Source: Pseudomonas oligotrophica (GTDB lineage: Bacteria; Pseudomonadota; Gammaproteobacteria; Pseudomonadales; Pseudomonadaceae). From it: a stretch of DNA of 64,000 bases. How positions within the stretch are numbered: position 1 is the first letter of the stretch; each line of letters starts with the position of its first letter. The stretch covers positions 1 through 64,000 of the forward strand of contig NZ_JAKJRU010000005.1 of the NCBI RefSeq assembly GCF_021726475.1, written 5' to 3'. The notes under the pieces were generated by a model, which saw only the letters and a list, made by a program, of their open reading frames with translations, did no database searches and was not told where the DNA came from. This document shows positions 47,426 through 55,887 of the stretch, piece after piece. Made by a program: the position numbers and the translations under genes.

Positions 47426-47848
47426 TCAGCGGGCGCTTTGCACCTGGCGGATACGCTCGGCCGGCACCCGCAGCTGGGCCAGCAGGTACTCGGCAAAGGC
47501 CGGCGTGTAGGGCTGCCGTTCGATGGCCCAGGCCATGCAGTTCAGCCAGGCGTCGCGCTCGGCTTCGCCGACCGGCCAGCGGGTATGGAACTGCGGAATG
47601 CTGATCGGGCCGAATTTCTCGGCATAGCGCCGTGGCCCGCCCAGCCAGCCGCTGAGGAAGCTGACCAGCTTCTCCTGCGCCTGGGTCAGGTCCTGCGGGT
47701 ACATCGCACGGATGCCCGCGGCCTCGGGCAGGCTGTCCATCGCCAGGTAGAAATCCGCCACCAGCCGCTGCAGCCCGTCCAGGCCACCCGCTGCCTGGTA
47801 GGAGGCATCGCCCACGCCGAAGACCGGGCCTTCCTGGATACTGCTCAT
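47426..47848 (-). CDS. Group II truncated haemoglobin
   Basis: 140 residues. Group II (trHbO-like) globin with a two-on-two fold. FYLAMDSLPEAAGIRAMYPQDLTQAQEKLVSFLSGWLGGP is characteristic; the proximal His is in ISIPQFHTRWPV. Likely role is oxygen or NO chemistry during low oxygen or nitrosative stress; specific function is inferred from family. It is divergent from a universal stress protein over a shared FNR/ANR-like box. Confidence 0.88.
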   Translation of the reverse strand: MSSIQEGPVFGVGDASYQAAGGLDGLQRLVADFYLAMDSLPEAAGIRAMYPQDLTQAQEKLVSFLSGWLGGPRRYAEKFGPISIPQFHTRWPVGEAERDAWLNCMAWAIERQPYTPAFAEYLLAQLRVPAERIRQVQSAR

Positions 47849-47887
47849 GCTCGACTCTCTGTTTTAGGGGGCGCAGATGATGGCGGC

Positions 47888-47901
47888 TTGTGCCAGATCA
47901 A
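47888..47901. promoter_or_regulatory. ANR/FNR-like box between globin and universal stress protein
   Basis: TTGTGCCAGATCAA matches TTGATN4ATCAA at 8 of 10 positions. Its centre (47894.5) is about 40-41 bp upstream of the likely globin start inferred from the minus-strand -10 TAAAAC (47861-47866), the class II spacing, and about 60 bp upstream of a start after TATGCT (47943-47948) towards the stress protein. ANR or DNR is the expected regulator. Confidence 0.55.
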
Positions 47902-47977
47902 GACAAGCGCGTCGATGCGGCGGCGCGCTTATCGGGCTGGGCTATGCTTCAAGTCTCGACAACAAGGGGAGGTGGCT

Positions 47978-48409
47978 ATGCGCAAGATTCTCGTGGCTTT
48001 CGACGGTTCGGATAACGCCAGACGTGCGCTGCAATACGTGATCGACCTGGCCGGCGAGCTGAAGGCCGCCCCGCAGGTGCATGTGGTCAACGTCCAGCAG
48101 GAGCCGGTGCTCTATGGCGAATATGTCAGTGCCAGCATGATCGAGGAGATCAACAACGGCCTGATGGCGCAGTCGCGCGGCCTGCTCGACGAGGCCGCGG
48201 CCGCATTCAAGGCGGCCGGCATTCAGGCCGAGACCCACACGGTGATGGGCAACGCGGCCGACCAGGTCAGCGCGGCGGTCGGTCGGTTCGGTTGCGACAC
48301 CCTGGTGATGGGGACCCGCGGCCTGGGCAACTTCACCGGCCTGGTGATGGGCTCGGTGACCAATCGCGTGCTGCACGAAGTGTCCGTGCCAGTGGTGCTG
48401 GTCAAATAG
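47978..48409 (+). CDS. Universal stress protein (UspA family)
   Basis: 143 residues, single-domain Usp. N-terminal MRKILVAFDGSDNARRALQYV; ATP-binding motif G-2X-G-9X-(S/T) seen in MGTRGLGNFTGLVMGSVTNR. ATP-binding Usps help survival of anaerobic energy starvation in P. aeruginosa and are controlled by ANR there. GGGGAGG ribosome site. The ANR-like box upstream fits that role. Confidence 0.93.
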   Translation: MRKILVAFDGSDNARRALQYVIDLAGELKAAPQVHVVNVQQEPVLYGEYVSASMIEEINNGLMAQSRGLLDEAAAAFKAAGIQAETHTVMGNAADQVSAAVGRFGCDTLVMGTRGLGNFTGLVMGSVTNRVLHEVSVPVVLVK

Positions 48410-48445
48410 CGCCCGTGGCTGGCGGGGCAGGGCCGAAGCGGTGCT

Positions 48446-48787
48446 TCAGCCCTTGTCCTTGAGCAGATCGGCAAGGCCGGCGAAGGCCTTGAAGGTCTCC
48501 TGGCGACCCAGATCCGCGCCGGCGCGCGGTGCGGTCTGGTATTGCGCATCGGTGTAGCGCGCGTGCTCGTTGTCGTGGCAGTAGAGGCAGAGCAGCTCCC
48601 AGTTGGATCCGTCCTCGGGGTTGTGGTCGTGGTTGTGGTCCTTGTGATGGACCGTCAACTCGCTCAGCCGCTTGCCGGAAAACTCCCGCGCGCAACGGCC
48701 ACAGACCCAGGGAAACATCTTCAGCGCCTTTTCCCGGTAGCCCTGCTCGCGCTGGCTGTAGGGAACGTCCGGCTTCTTCGTGGTCAT
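48446..48787 (-). CDS. yajD: YajD-like HNH nuclease family protein
   Basis: 113 residues. HNH-type zinc finger: CGRCAREFSG, then LTVHHKDHNHDHNPEDGSNWELLCLYCHDNEH, with CxxC pairs and the HH...N...H catalytic residues. YajD is a small HNH protein of unknown substrate in E. coli. It lies 19 bp downstream of the YebC-paralogue gene on the same strand, probably one operon. Confidence 0.88.
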   Translation of the reverse strand: MTTKKPDVPYSQREQGYREKALKMFPWVCGRCAREFSGKRLSELTVHHKDHNHDHNPEDGSNWELLCLYCHDNEHARYTDAQYQTAPRAGADLGRQETFKAFAGLADLLKDKG

Positions 48788-48806
48788 CACGCTGCCTCCG
48801 CGTGGT

Positions 48807-49505
48807 TCAGCCGGCCAGGCCGACGTAGACGTTCTGCACGTCGTCGTGGGCGTCGATCGCCTCGAGGAAGGCTTCCACTTCCTCCAGCTCCGCGCCACCG
48901 AGCGTGACCGGGTTCTTCGGCCGGTAGCCGAGCTTGGCCGACTGCACGGTGAAACCGAACTCGGGCAGCGCCTTGCATACCGCGTCCAGGTCGGTGGGCT
49001 CGGTGATGAACAGGGTGGCGCCTTCGTCGGCTGCCTCGAAGTCCTGGGCGCCGGCCTCGATGGCTGCCAGCTCGGCGTCGGCACCGGCTTCTGGTGTCGC
49101 CTCGATCATGCCGACGTGGTCGAAGTCCCAGCTCACCGAGCCGGACGAGCCCAGCTGGCCCTTGCGGAACAGCACGCGGATCTCGGCGACGGTGCGGTTG
49201 AGGTTGTCGGTCAGGCACTCGACGATCACCGGGACCTGGTGCGGGGCGAAGCCTTCGTAGAGGGTGCGCTCGTAGTTGATCACCTCGCCGGTGAGGCCGG
49301 CGCCCTTCTTGATGGCGCGCTCGAGGGTGTCCTTGGGCATCGAGGCCTTCTTGGCCTGGTGCACGGCCAGGCGCAGCTTGGCATTGGTCTCCGGATCGGC
49401 ACCGTTACGTGCGGCGATCATGATTTCCTTCACCAGCTTGCCGAAGATCTTGCCCTTGGCATTGGCGGCGGCTTCCTTGGGTTTGGCTTTCCACTGTGCG
49501 CCCAT
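48807..49505 (-). CDS. YebC/PmpR family protein
   Basis: 232 residues. Two-lobed YebC fold: [22 protein letters not shown] near residue 55 and [10 protein letters not shown] near residue 190. The N terminus [24 protein letters not shown] differs from the canonical MAGHSKWANIKH, so this is the second, YeeN-like paralogue. YebC-type proteins have been described as transcription regulators and, more recently, as ribosome factors that help at proline-rich stalls; either role is possible. Confidence 0.88.
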   Translation of the reverse strand: MGAQWKAKPKEAAANAKGKIFGKLVKEIMIAARNGADPETNAKLRLAVHQAKKASMPKDTLERAIKKGAGLTGEVINYERTLYEGFAPHQVPVIVECLTDNLNRTVAEIRVLFRKGQLGSSGSVSWDFDHVGMIEATPEAGADAELAAIEAGAQDFEAADEGATLFITEPTDLDAVCKALPEFGFTVQSAKLGYRPKNPVTLGGAELEEVEAFLEAIDAHDDVQNVYVGLAG

Positions 49506-49594
49506 GGTTCATCTCGTGTGAGGGTCGATATGGCCGCGGATTCTAGACCCTTGGCGCCGTACAAGCACCTGCCGGCGAGCGATCGGCGTCGTGT

Positions 49595-49789
49595 TCAGGA
49601 CGCTGGCTGGCTGAGCCGCTCCAGCTCGCGGCGCACCATGGCGGCGTAGGCCGGCGGGCTCAGCTGGTACAGCTCGGTGGCGACCCAGGCCAGCCAGCGC
49701 GGGCCGAGGCTTTCGCGCCGGGCCAGCAGGCGCCGGGCCTCGGCGATGGCGCGTTCGGCGTGCTGTTGGTGAAAGTCGGCGCGAGACAT
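49595..49789 (-). CDS. Small hypothetical protein
   Basis: 64 residues from ATG 49789 (MSRADFHQQHAERAIAEARRLL); a GTG at 49840 would give 81. Amphipathic, Arg- and Ala-rich helices; no recognised domain. It lies between the YebC paralogue and dgt, transcribed towards the former. Supported mainly by codon pattern and absence of a better frame. Confidence 0.5.
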   Translation of the reverse strand: MSRADFHQQHAERAIAEARRLLARRESLGPRWLAWVATELYQLSPPAYAAMVRRELERLSQPAS

Positions 49790-49901
49790 GGCGGCGGGCG
49801 TGGCTGCTGGAAGGTCGCCCAGCTTACGCCGCCCGGCCACCCTTGGTAAGCGTGGCGCGACGGGGTAGGCTCCGGGGCTTCACCGACCTTCGAGCACAGC
49901 C

Positions 49902-51380
49902 GTGGCCATCGACTTCAAACAGAGGATTTCCCGCCAGCGCCCGCATGGCAGGGTGGAACAGCCGGGCGAAGACGCGCTCGCGGCGCTCATCGACCAGCTG
50001 GAAAGCGACCGTGGCCGGATCATCAATAGCGCGGCCGTGCGCCGCCTGCAGCAGAAGACCCAGGTGTTCCCGCTGGAGCGCAACGCGGCCGTACGCAGCC
50101 GCCTGACCCACTCGCTGGAAGTGCAGCAGACCGGGCGCTTCATCGTCCGCACGCTGTACAAGCAGCTCGGCGAGCGCGCCGCGGACTATGGCCTGCAGGG
50201 TCTGGACGGCGCGCTGGAAACGCTGGTGGAAATGGCCTGCCTGATGCACGACATCGGCAACCCGCCGTTCGGCCATTTCGGCGAGTTCGCCATCGGCCAG
50301 TGGTTCGAGCACCACCTGGACGCGCTGTTCGAACAGGCCCTCGGCCAGCAGGGCGACGACGAGCTGCGTGCCCGCATGTTGCGCGACCTCAAGCAGTTCG
50401 AAGGCAACGCCCAGGCGCTGCGCCTGGTGGTGACATTGCTGCGCCTGAACCTGACCTACGTGCAGAGCGCCGGGCTGCTCAAATACGTGCGTCCGGCCTA
50501 CGCACCCCGGCCACCCAAGGGCACGCCCGGCGCCTACCTGCAGAAGAAGCCGGGCTTCTACCTGTCCGAGCAGGGCTTCGTCGGCGAGCTGTACCAGGCG
50601 CTCGGCATGCAGCCCGGCACCCGCCATCCGGTGGCCTACATCATGGAAGCCGCCGACGACATCGCCTACTGCCTGGCCGACATCGAGGATGCGGTGGAGA
50701 AGGGCATCTTCAGCATCGAGCAGCTGGCGCAGCTGCTGGTCGAGCGCTTCGCCGAGCATGGCTGCCCCGACCAGCCGGTGCCGGGCAGCACCCGCAGCTT
50801 TCGCAGCATGGTCGGCTATGCGCTGGAGCGTGCGGCGCGCGAGCCGATCAACAGGAGTGGCGAGTTCTTCATCTGGCTGCGCGTCAATGTCATCCACCCG
50901 CTGGTGCAGCATGCGGCGCGGCAGTTCATCGACAACATCGAGGCGATCCACGAGGGCACCCTGGACCGCGCGCTGCTCGAGGACAGCAGCCTGCCCAACG
51001 CCATCGTCGCGACCTTCAAGGATGTGGCCATGGCCCGGGTGTTCTGCCATCCGGAGGTCGAGACCCTGCAACTGCAGGGCTATCGCGTCCTGCAGGGCCT
51101 GCTGGAGCACTACGCGCCCTTGCTGCGGGTTGCCCCGGCGACCTTCGGCCAGTTGACCGTCGGCCAGTGCCGCGAGGAGCCGCACCTGCAGATGCTGGCG
51201 CGGCGCCTGCCCAGCCTGCTGGTCAAGGCCTACCACGAGGCGCTCAGCCACCTCGATCCGGCGGCGGCCGACTGGCCGCTGTGGGAGTTCTACCTGCGCA
51301 CCCGCATGTTGCAGGACTTCGTCAGCGGCATGACCGACCAGCACGCCTGGGACGAATACCGCGCTCTGCAGGTGATCTAG
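49902..51380 (+). CDS. dgt: Deoxyguanosinetriphosphate triphosphohydrolase-like protein (dGTPase)
   Basis: 492 residues, close to E. coli Dgt (505). Hydrolyses dGTP to deoxyguanosine and tripolyphosphate. HD motif: SRLTHSLEVQQ (H), CLMHDIGNPPFGH (HD) and a later Asp in VAYIMEAADDIAYCLAD. Starts with GTG at 49902 (MAIDFKQRISRQRPHGR). It regulates dNTP pools and phage resistance in enteric bacteria. Confidence 0.92.
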   Translation: MAIDFKQRISRQRPHGRVEQPGEDALAALIDQLESDRGRIINSAAVRRLQQKTQVFPLERNAAVRSRLTHSLEVQQTGRFIVRTLYKQLGERAADYGLQGLDGALETLVEMACLMHDIGNPPFGHFGEFAIGQWFEHHLDALFEQALGQQGDDELRARMLRDLKQFEGNAQALRLVVTLLRLNLTYVQSAGLLKYVRPAYAPRPPKGTPGAYLQKKPGFYLSEQGFVGELYQALGMQPGTRHPVAYIMEAADDIAYCLADIEDAVEKGIFSIEQLAQLLVERFAEHGCPDQPVPGSTRSFRSMVGYALERAAREPINRSGEFFIWLRVNVIHPLVQHAARQFIDNIEAIHEGTLDRALLEDSSLPNAIVATFKDVAMARVFCHPEVETLQLQGYRVLQGLLEHYAPLLRVAPATFGQLTVGQCREEPHLQMLARRLPSLLVKAYHEALSHLDPAAADWPLWEFYLRTRMLQDFVSGMTDQHAWDEYRALQVI

Positions 51381-51421
51381 CAGAGCGCCGGGCACCAAAG
51401 CGAGGCATTGCCGCACGGCGC

Positions 51422-51437
51422 TGGTATGGCGCTTGCA
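51422..51437 (+). promoter_or_regulatory. Candidate sigma-54 promoter of amt
   Basis: TGGTATGGCGCTTGCA fits the sigma-54 consensus TGGCACGN4TTGCA with two mismatches and the invariant GG...GC pair 10 bases apart. It lies 230 bp upstream of the amt start. Nitrogen-controlled expression through NtrC would match the role of an ammonium transporter. Confidence 0.5.
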
Positions 51438-51666
51438 TTGACTCGGTGCAGTGAGTGCCGGTCAAGCGCCAACATGGCGCAGGCCGGTTTCCTCGCGAAA
51501 ATTGCAACTCGTTGAAAATCAGTTACTTGGCTAGTGGTGGCGGGTCGATATCAGTGCTGGCGCAGCACGAGCCGACGCACCGCCTGGCCGGGAATGACGC
51601 ATGTTGGTGCGTCGCGTTTTTCATGGTTGCCGTTTTGGTGCGATTTCCCCGGAGGCAGAACAACCC

Positions 51667-52875
51667 ATGGAAAACCTCGATAGTGCCGTGCAGACCCTGG
51701 TGCATGGCTCCAATACCCTGTTCATCCTGATTGGCGCGGTGATGGTGCTGGCCATGCACGCGGGCTTCGCCTTCCTCGAAGTGGGCACCGTGCGGCTGAA
51801 GAACCAGGTCAATGCGCTGTCGAAGATCATCACCGACTTCGCCGTGTCGACCCTGGCCTACTTCTTCATCGGCTACTGGATCGCCTACGGCGTGACCTTC
51901 CTGGCGCCGGCCGAGCAGCTGGTGGCCGACCACGGCTACGCGCTGGTGAAGTTCTTCTTCCTGCTGACCTTCGCCGCGGCGATTCCGGCGATCATCTCCG
52001 GTGGCATCGCCGAGCGCGCCAAGTTCGGCCCGCAGCTGTGCGCCACGCTGTTGATCGTCGCCTTCGTCTACCCCTTCTTCGAGGGGTTGATCTGGAACGG
52101 CAACCTCGGTCTGCAGGGCTGGTTGGAGGCAACCTTCGGCGCCGCTTTCCATGACTTCGCCGGTTCGGTGGTGGTCCACGCGATGGGCGGCTGGCTGGCC
52201 TTCGGCGCGGTGCTGCTGCTCGGCCGGCGCAACGGGCGCTACCGCGACGGGCGACTGGTGGCGTTCGCACCGTCGAACATCCCGTTCCTGGCGCTGGGTT
52301 CGTGGATCCTCATCGTCGGCTGGTTCGGCTTCAACGTGATGAGCGCGCAGTCGCTCGAAGGCATCAGCGGGCTGGTCGCGGTCAACTCGCTGATGGCCAT
52401 GGTCGGCGGCACGGCTTCGGCCTGGCTGGTCGGGCGCAACGACCCGGGTTTCCTGCACAACGGCCCGCTGGCCGGGCTGGTCGCGGTCTGCGCCGGTTCC
52501 GACCTGATGCACCCGGTGGGTGCGCTGGCCACCGGGGCGATCGCCGGAGCGCTGTTCGTCTGGGCGTTCACCGCCACCCAGAACAAGTGGAAGATCGACG
52601 ACGTGCTCGGCGTCTGGCCGCTGCATGGCCTGTGCGGCGTCTGGGGCGGGGTGGCCTGTGGCCTGTTCGGCCAGCACTGGCTCGGCGGGCTGGGTGGCGT
52701 GAGCCTGGCCAGCCAGCTGATCGGCTCGGCGCTCGGCGTCGTCGTGGCGCTGGCCGGCGGCTTCGCGGTCTACGGCCTGCTGCGCGCGACCCTCGGCATT
52801 CGCCTGTCGCAGGAAGAGGAATTCAATGGTGCCGACCTGTCGATCCACCGCATCGGTGCGGTCAGCCAGGACTGA
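51667..52875 (+). CDS. amt: Ammonium transporter
   Basis: 402 residues, eleven hydrophobic segments, Amt/MEP/Rh family. N-terminal MENLDSAVQTLVHGSNTLFILIGAV without a long signal peptide. Twin His of the pore in DFAGSVVVHAMGGWL and VWPLHGLCGVWGG; GFNVMSAQ also conserved. Uses GGAGG 11 bases before the ATG. No glnK gene precedes it, unlike the usual glnK-amtB operon, so PII control would act in trans. The 286 bp before it hold a sigma-54-like promoter and several short dyads. Confidence 0.93.
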   Translation: MENLDSAVQTLVHGSNTLFILIGAVMVLAMHAGFAFLEVGTVRLKNQVNALSKIITDFAVSTLAYFFIGYWIAYGVTFLAPAEQLVADHGYALVKFFFLLTFAAAIPAIISGGIAERAKFGPQLCATLLIVAFVYPFFEGLIWNGNLGLQGWLEATFGAAFHDFAGSVVVHAMGGWLAFGAVLLLGRRNGRYRDGRLVAFAPSNIPFLALGSWILIVGWFGFNVMSAQSLEGISGLVAVNSLMAMVGGTASAWLVGRNDPGFLHNGPLAGLVAVCAGSDLMHPVGALATGAIAGALFVWAFTATQNKWKIDDVLGVWPLHGLCGVWGGVACGLFGQHWLGGLGGVSLASQLIGSALGVVVALAGGFAVYGLLRATLGIRLSQEEEFNGADLSIHRIGAVSQD

Positions 52876-52978
52876 GTTCCTCCCTCGGGCCAGTGGTTCT
52901 CGACCGCTGGCCCGATGCGCGGTGTCGCTTGTCATGGCGCTTGTCTAGAATCGCGCCTCCGCCAACAGGAGCCTGCCC

Positions 52979-53794
52979 ATGACCGCGTCCGACCACGCCC
53001 CCGACATCGATGCCCGCTATGCCTTCGCTCGCGCCCTGGCCCATGAGGCAGCGCAGATGGGCATGCAGCTGTACCGCGAACGCGGCACGCTGGTCGTCGA
53101 GCACAAGGGCGCCTACCGGCAGGACGTGGTCAGCATCGCCGACCAGCGCATCGAGCAGTTCCTGCGTGCGCGGCTGGCCGAGCGCTTTCCCGAGGACGGC
53201 TTCCTCGGCGAGGAGAGCGGGGCGGCCGACCTCGAGGCCCGCTGCGTCTGGGTGATCGACCCGATCGACGGCACCGCCTGCTTCCTGCACGGGCTGCACA
53301 ACTGGTGCGTATCGGTGGGGTTGATGGTCGATGGCCGGCCGCATGTCGGGGTCATCGCCGACCCCAACCATGACGAGCTCTTCCATGGCTGCCTGGGCCG
53401 CGGCGCCTTCGTCAACGACCAGCCGCTGAAGGCCAGCGCGGCGACCCACGTCAGCGAGGGACTGACCGGTACCGGTACCTTCCACCCGCGCGGCAAGGAG
53501 CATTTCATCCCGTTCCTGGAAAAGCTGCTGGCCGAGGGCGGCATGTTCCTGCGCAACGGCTCCGGCGCGCTGATGACCGCCTATGTCGCGGCCGGCCGGC
53601 TGCTCGGCTACTACGAGACCCAGCTCAAGAGCTGGGATTGCCTCGCCGGGCTGGTGCTGGTGAAGGAGGCCGGCGGCCTGGTCAACGACTTCTTCCGCGG
53701 CGACGGCCTGCTCGATGGCAATCCCTACCTGGTCGCCTGTCCGGGCGTCTATGCGCAGCTGGCGCAGATGGTCGGCCCTTCGCTGGATACCTGA
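52979..53794 (+). CDS. Inositol monophosphatase family protein
   Basis: 271 residues. IMPase/CysQ/SuhB superfamily phosphatase. Metal ligands in GEESG and WVIDPIDGTACFLHG; C-terminal WDCLAGLVLVKEAGG. It is not the canonical SuhB (different N terminus and Cys in place of Asn after DGTA); substrate unknown, e.g. inositol phosphate, PAP or sugar phosphate. AGGAG ribosome site. It follows amt by 103 bp. Confidence 0.85.
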   Translation: MTASDHAPDIDARYAFARALAHEAAQMGMQLYRERGTLVVEHKGAYRQDVVSIADQRIEQFLRARLAERFPEDGFLGEESGAADLEARCVWVIDPIDGTACFLHGLHNWCVSVGLMVDGRPHVGVIADPNHDELFHGCLGRGAFVNDQPLKASAATHVSEGLTGTGTFHPRGKEHFIPFLEKLLAEGGMFLRNGSGALMTAYVAAGRLLGYYETQLKSWDCLAGLVLVKEAGGLVNDFFRGDGLLDGNPYLVACPGVYAQLAQMVGPSLDT

Positions 53795-53914
53795 GCACGT
53801 TCGTCGGCGCCGCTTGCACGGCGGCGCTGCAGGGCGCAGCCTGATCGGACCCCGGCGCGGCAGGAGCCGAGCGGTCGCCGGGGCGTAGCCAGGGCTGATT
53901 GCGAGGTAACCACC

Positions 53915-54175
53915 ATGAGCACGATGCAATGCACCTACCGCGACCACACCATCATCGCCGACGTCATGGAGTACCCGGGCGCACCGACGCCCTGGGCCTG
54001 TGGCTGTCGCATCACCGACCCGGCCGGCCACACCACCCGGCGCCTGCCGGTGGCGACCAACAATGGCTTCAGCAGTGACCTGCAGGTAGCCCAGCGGCTC
54101 TCGCTGGCGCATGGTCGCTGGCTGGTGGACCAGGCGCTCGACCACGGCCACGCGCTGTTTTCCAAGGCCGCTTGA
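53915..54175 (+). CDS. Small hypothetical protein
   Basis: 86 residues. Start MSTMQCTYRDHTIIADVMEY with an AGGT ribosome site. Two Cys close together (WACGCRI) and a C-terminal helix. No family recognised. Its stop is followed by a terminator-like hairpin, so it is a single-gene unit. Confidence 0.6.
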   Translation: MSTMQCTYRDHTIIADVMEYPGAPTPWACGCRITDPAGHTTRRLPVATNNGFSSDLQVAQRLSLAHGRWLVDQALDHGHALFSKAA

Positions 54176-54197
54176 GTGTCGTTGTGCCGTCATCTCC

Positions 54198-54225
54198 GGG
54201 CCGCCTGCGAGCGGCCCGCATTTTG
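54198..54225 (+). terminator. Terminator after the 86-residue gene
   Basis: GGGCCGC / GCGGCCC (54198-54204, 54211-54217) with loop CTGCGA, then GCATTTTG. It starts 23 bases after the stop codon. The rest of the gap to 54448 holds the promoter of the next gene: TTGCAT (54362-54367) and CATAGC (54385-54390), 17 bp apart, are a weak candidate. Confidence 0.7.
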
Positions 54226-54448
54226 TTGCATTTGCACCGGCGCAAGTCGCTTGCCGCCAACGGGCCGGCAACCGTCGGCATCGGTTCGCAACGCCGCGCC
54301 GGGTGCCGCGAACGTGCCGGCGGCGGGATGGCCGGGCATCGCCGCCGGGTGTTTTTACCCATTGCATACGCGGCCCGACAGTGGCATAGCTGGAGCCAAG
54401 GCCGACCGACAAGGCCGGCCAGTCCAGAAGCCACGGTAAGGACGACTT

Positions 54449-54859
54449 ATGCAGATCCAGGTTCACAGCGATAACCATATCGACGGCAGTGCCCGGCTTG
54501 CAGATTGGGTGAGTGCCAGTGTCGCCAGCCGACTGGAGCGTTACAGCGATGATCTGACGCGGATCGTCGTGCACTTGAGTGACGAGAACGGAGACAAGGC
54601 CGGCGCCCAGGACAAGCGCTGCCAGATGGAGGCGCGGCCCAAGGGCCTGCCGCCGGTCTCGGTGACCCATAAGGCCGAAGCCCTGGAGCTGGCGATCGAC
54701 GGCGCCATGGAGAAGCTCGACAAGGCGCTTGGCCACCAGTTCGGCAAGGCGCGCGCCAAGCGTGGCGCAGGTACGGCCCAGGAGGTGGTTTCCAGTGGCG
54801 CCAGCGATGCCCTGCTGGAGGAGGATTTCCTCGCCGACGAGCAGGCCCGCCTGGCCTGA
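54449..54859 (+). CDS. HPF/RaiA-family ribosome-associated protein, longer paralogue
   Basis: 136 residues. Same core as the protein at 32.6 kb: MQIQVHSDNHIDGSARLADWVSASVASRLERY, LTRIVVHLSDENGDKAG, DKRCQMEARPKGLPPVSVTHKAEALELAIDGAMEKLDKAL. After it comes a 36-residue Lys/Arg- then Asp/Glu-rich tail (AKRGAGTAQEVVSSGASDALLEEDFLADEQ) absent in the other copy. Presumably binds ribosomes; the tail could link to a partner (inference). Strong terminator after it. Confidence 0.8.
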   Translation: MQIQVHSDNHIDGSARLADWVSASVASRLERYSDDLTRIVVHLSDENGDKAGAQDKRCQMEARPKGLPPVSVTHKAEALELAIDGAMEKLDKALGHQFGKARAKRGAGTAQEVVSSGASDALLEEDFLADEQARLA

Positions 54860-54879
54860 TCGACCACCCCTGACCACAG

Positions 54880-54906
54880 AGGGCCGCCCGCGAGGCGGCC
54901 CTTGTC
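54880..54906. terminator. Terminator between the HPF-like and DUF3597 genes
   Basis: AGGGCCGCC / GGCGGCCCT (54880-54888, 54894-54902) with loop CGCGA, then TGTCGTTT. The genes on both strands converge here, so it may serve both. Confidence 0.75.
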
Positions 54907-54910
54907 GTTT

Positions 54911-55375
54911 CTAGTGGAGAAGTTCCGGTGGCACGGTCCCGCCGTGTTCGGCGACACGCTTGAGCACCTCGCGGTGCAGCCACATGTTCATCTGCGCCGA
55001 ATCGCTCATCTTCTCCGCCGGGCAGCCCAGTTCGACTGCCAGTTCGCGGCGCGACTCCAGGCTGCTGTCCATGCCGAGCAGCTTCATCAGGTCGACGATG
55101 GAGGTGCGCCAGTTGAGGGTTTCAGCATGGCTCGCGGCCATGCCGTCGAGCTTCGCCGCGACGTCCACCTGCGACAGGCCGGCAGGTCGCGCATTCAGGT
55201 CCTGGCCGGGAGCGAGCGTGGCGTTGGAGGTGGCCGACGGCTGGTTGCCGAGGGTGGCGCCTTGTTCGCTGCTGGTGGAGGCGCTGGTGGTGGGCGTCGT
55301 GCCGGATGGTTTCTGCGCTTCGTTGGATGTGTCACCGAGGCCGAGCTTCTCTTTGATGCGGTCGAACAGACCCAT
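54911..55375 (-). CDS. DUF3597 domain protein
   Basis: 154 residues from ATG 55375 (MGLFDRIKEKLGLGD). N-terminal amphipathic segment, a Ser/Thr/Gln-rich flexible linker (about 20-60), and a DUF3597 C-terminal domain (DVAAKLDGMAASHAETLNWRTSIVDLMKLLGMDSSLESRRELA). Architecture recalls small stress-related proteins with a LysM-like or coiled-coil end; function unknown. Confidence 0.8.
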   Translation of the reverse strand: MGLFDRIKEKLGLGDTSNEAQKPSGTTPTTSASTSSEQGATLGNQPSATSNATLAPGQDLNARPAGLSQVDVAAKLDGMAASHAETLNWRTSIVDLMKLLGMDSSLESRRELAVELGCPAEKMSDSAQMNMWLHREVLKRVAEHGGTVPPELLH

Positions 55376-55586
55376 GGCGTTGTCCTCATCGTCGTGGAAG
55401 GTAGAGGTTAGACCACCGGCTCGGCCAAACCATTCGCGTTGGGCATCGCGTCGAGCTGGCCGGCCGTCGCTTGCGCCGACCGCCATGCAGCAACCAGTGG
55501 CGCGCGTCGTGGAACCGCGGCGGGCAGCCGGCCCTCTATTGCTGCAAGACCACGCGGCCAGGCCGCATCGACCCCGGGAGAAGCTT

Positions 55587-55847
55587 ATGGAACCTGTCGC
55601 CAAGACCCTCGAACTGCTGTTCGAGCAGCTCGGCCTGCCTTCGGATCAGGCCGGAATGGACGCCTTCATCGCCGAGCACTACCCCTTGCCGGATGACGTC
55701 AAGCTGACCGAGGCCTCGTTCTGGACGCCCGCCCAGGCGCAGATGCTGCGCGATGCGCTGGCCAGCGACGATGCCTGGGAGCCGGTGGTGGACGAGCTGA
55801 ACGTGCTGCTGCACGAAAATCGCGACAGGGCGGGCGCCCCGCGCTGA
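55587..55847 (+). CDS. DUF2789 family protein
   Basis: 86 residues. MEPVAKTLELLFEQLGLPSDQAGMDAFI and ASFWTPAQAQMLRDALASDDAWEPVVDELNVLLHEN are typical for DUF2789. All-helical, cytoplasmic, function unknown. GGGAG ribosome site. The 211 bp before it hold no other gene I can support. Confidence 0.85.
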   Translation: MEPVAKTLELLFEQLGLPSDQAGMDAFIAEHYPLPDDVKLTEASFWTPAQAQMLRDALASDDAWEPVVDELNVLLHENRDRAGAPR

Positions 55848-55857
55848 GCACAAAGAG

Positions 55858-55884
55858 AAAGGCCCGGGAAACCGGGCCTTTTTT
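55858..55884. terminator. Bidirectional terminator between DUF2789 and ppiC
   Basis: AAGGCCCGG / CCGGGCCTT (55859-55867, 55872-55880) with loop GAAA, flanked by AAA on the left and TTTT on the right, so it works for both converging genes. Confidence 0.85.
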
Positions 55885-55887
55885 CGT

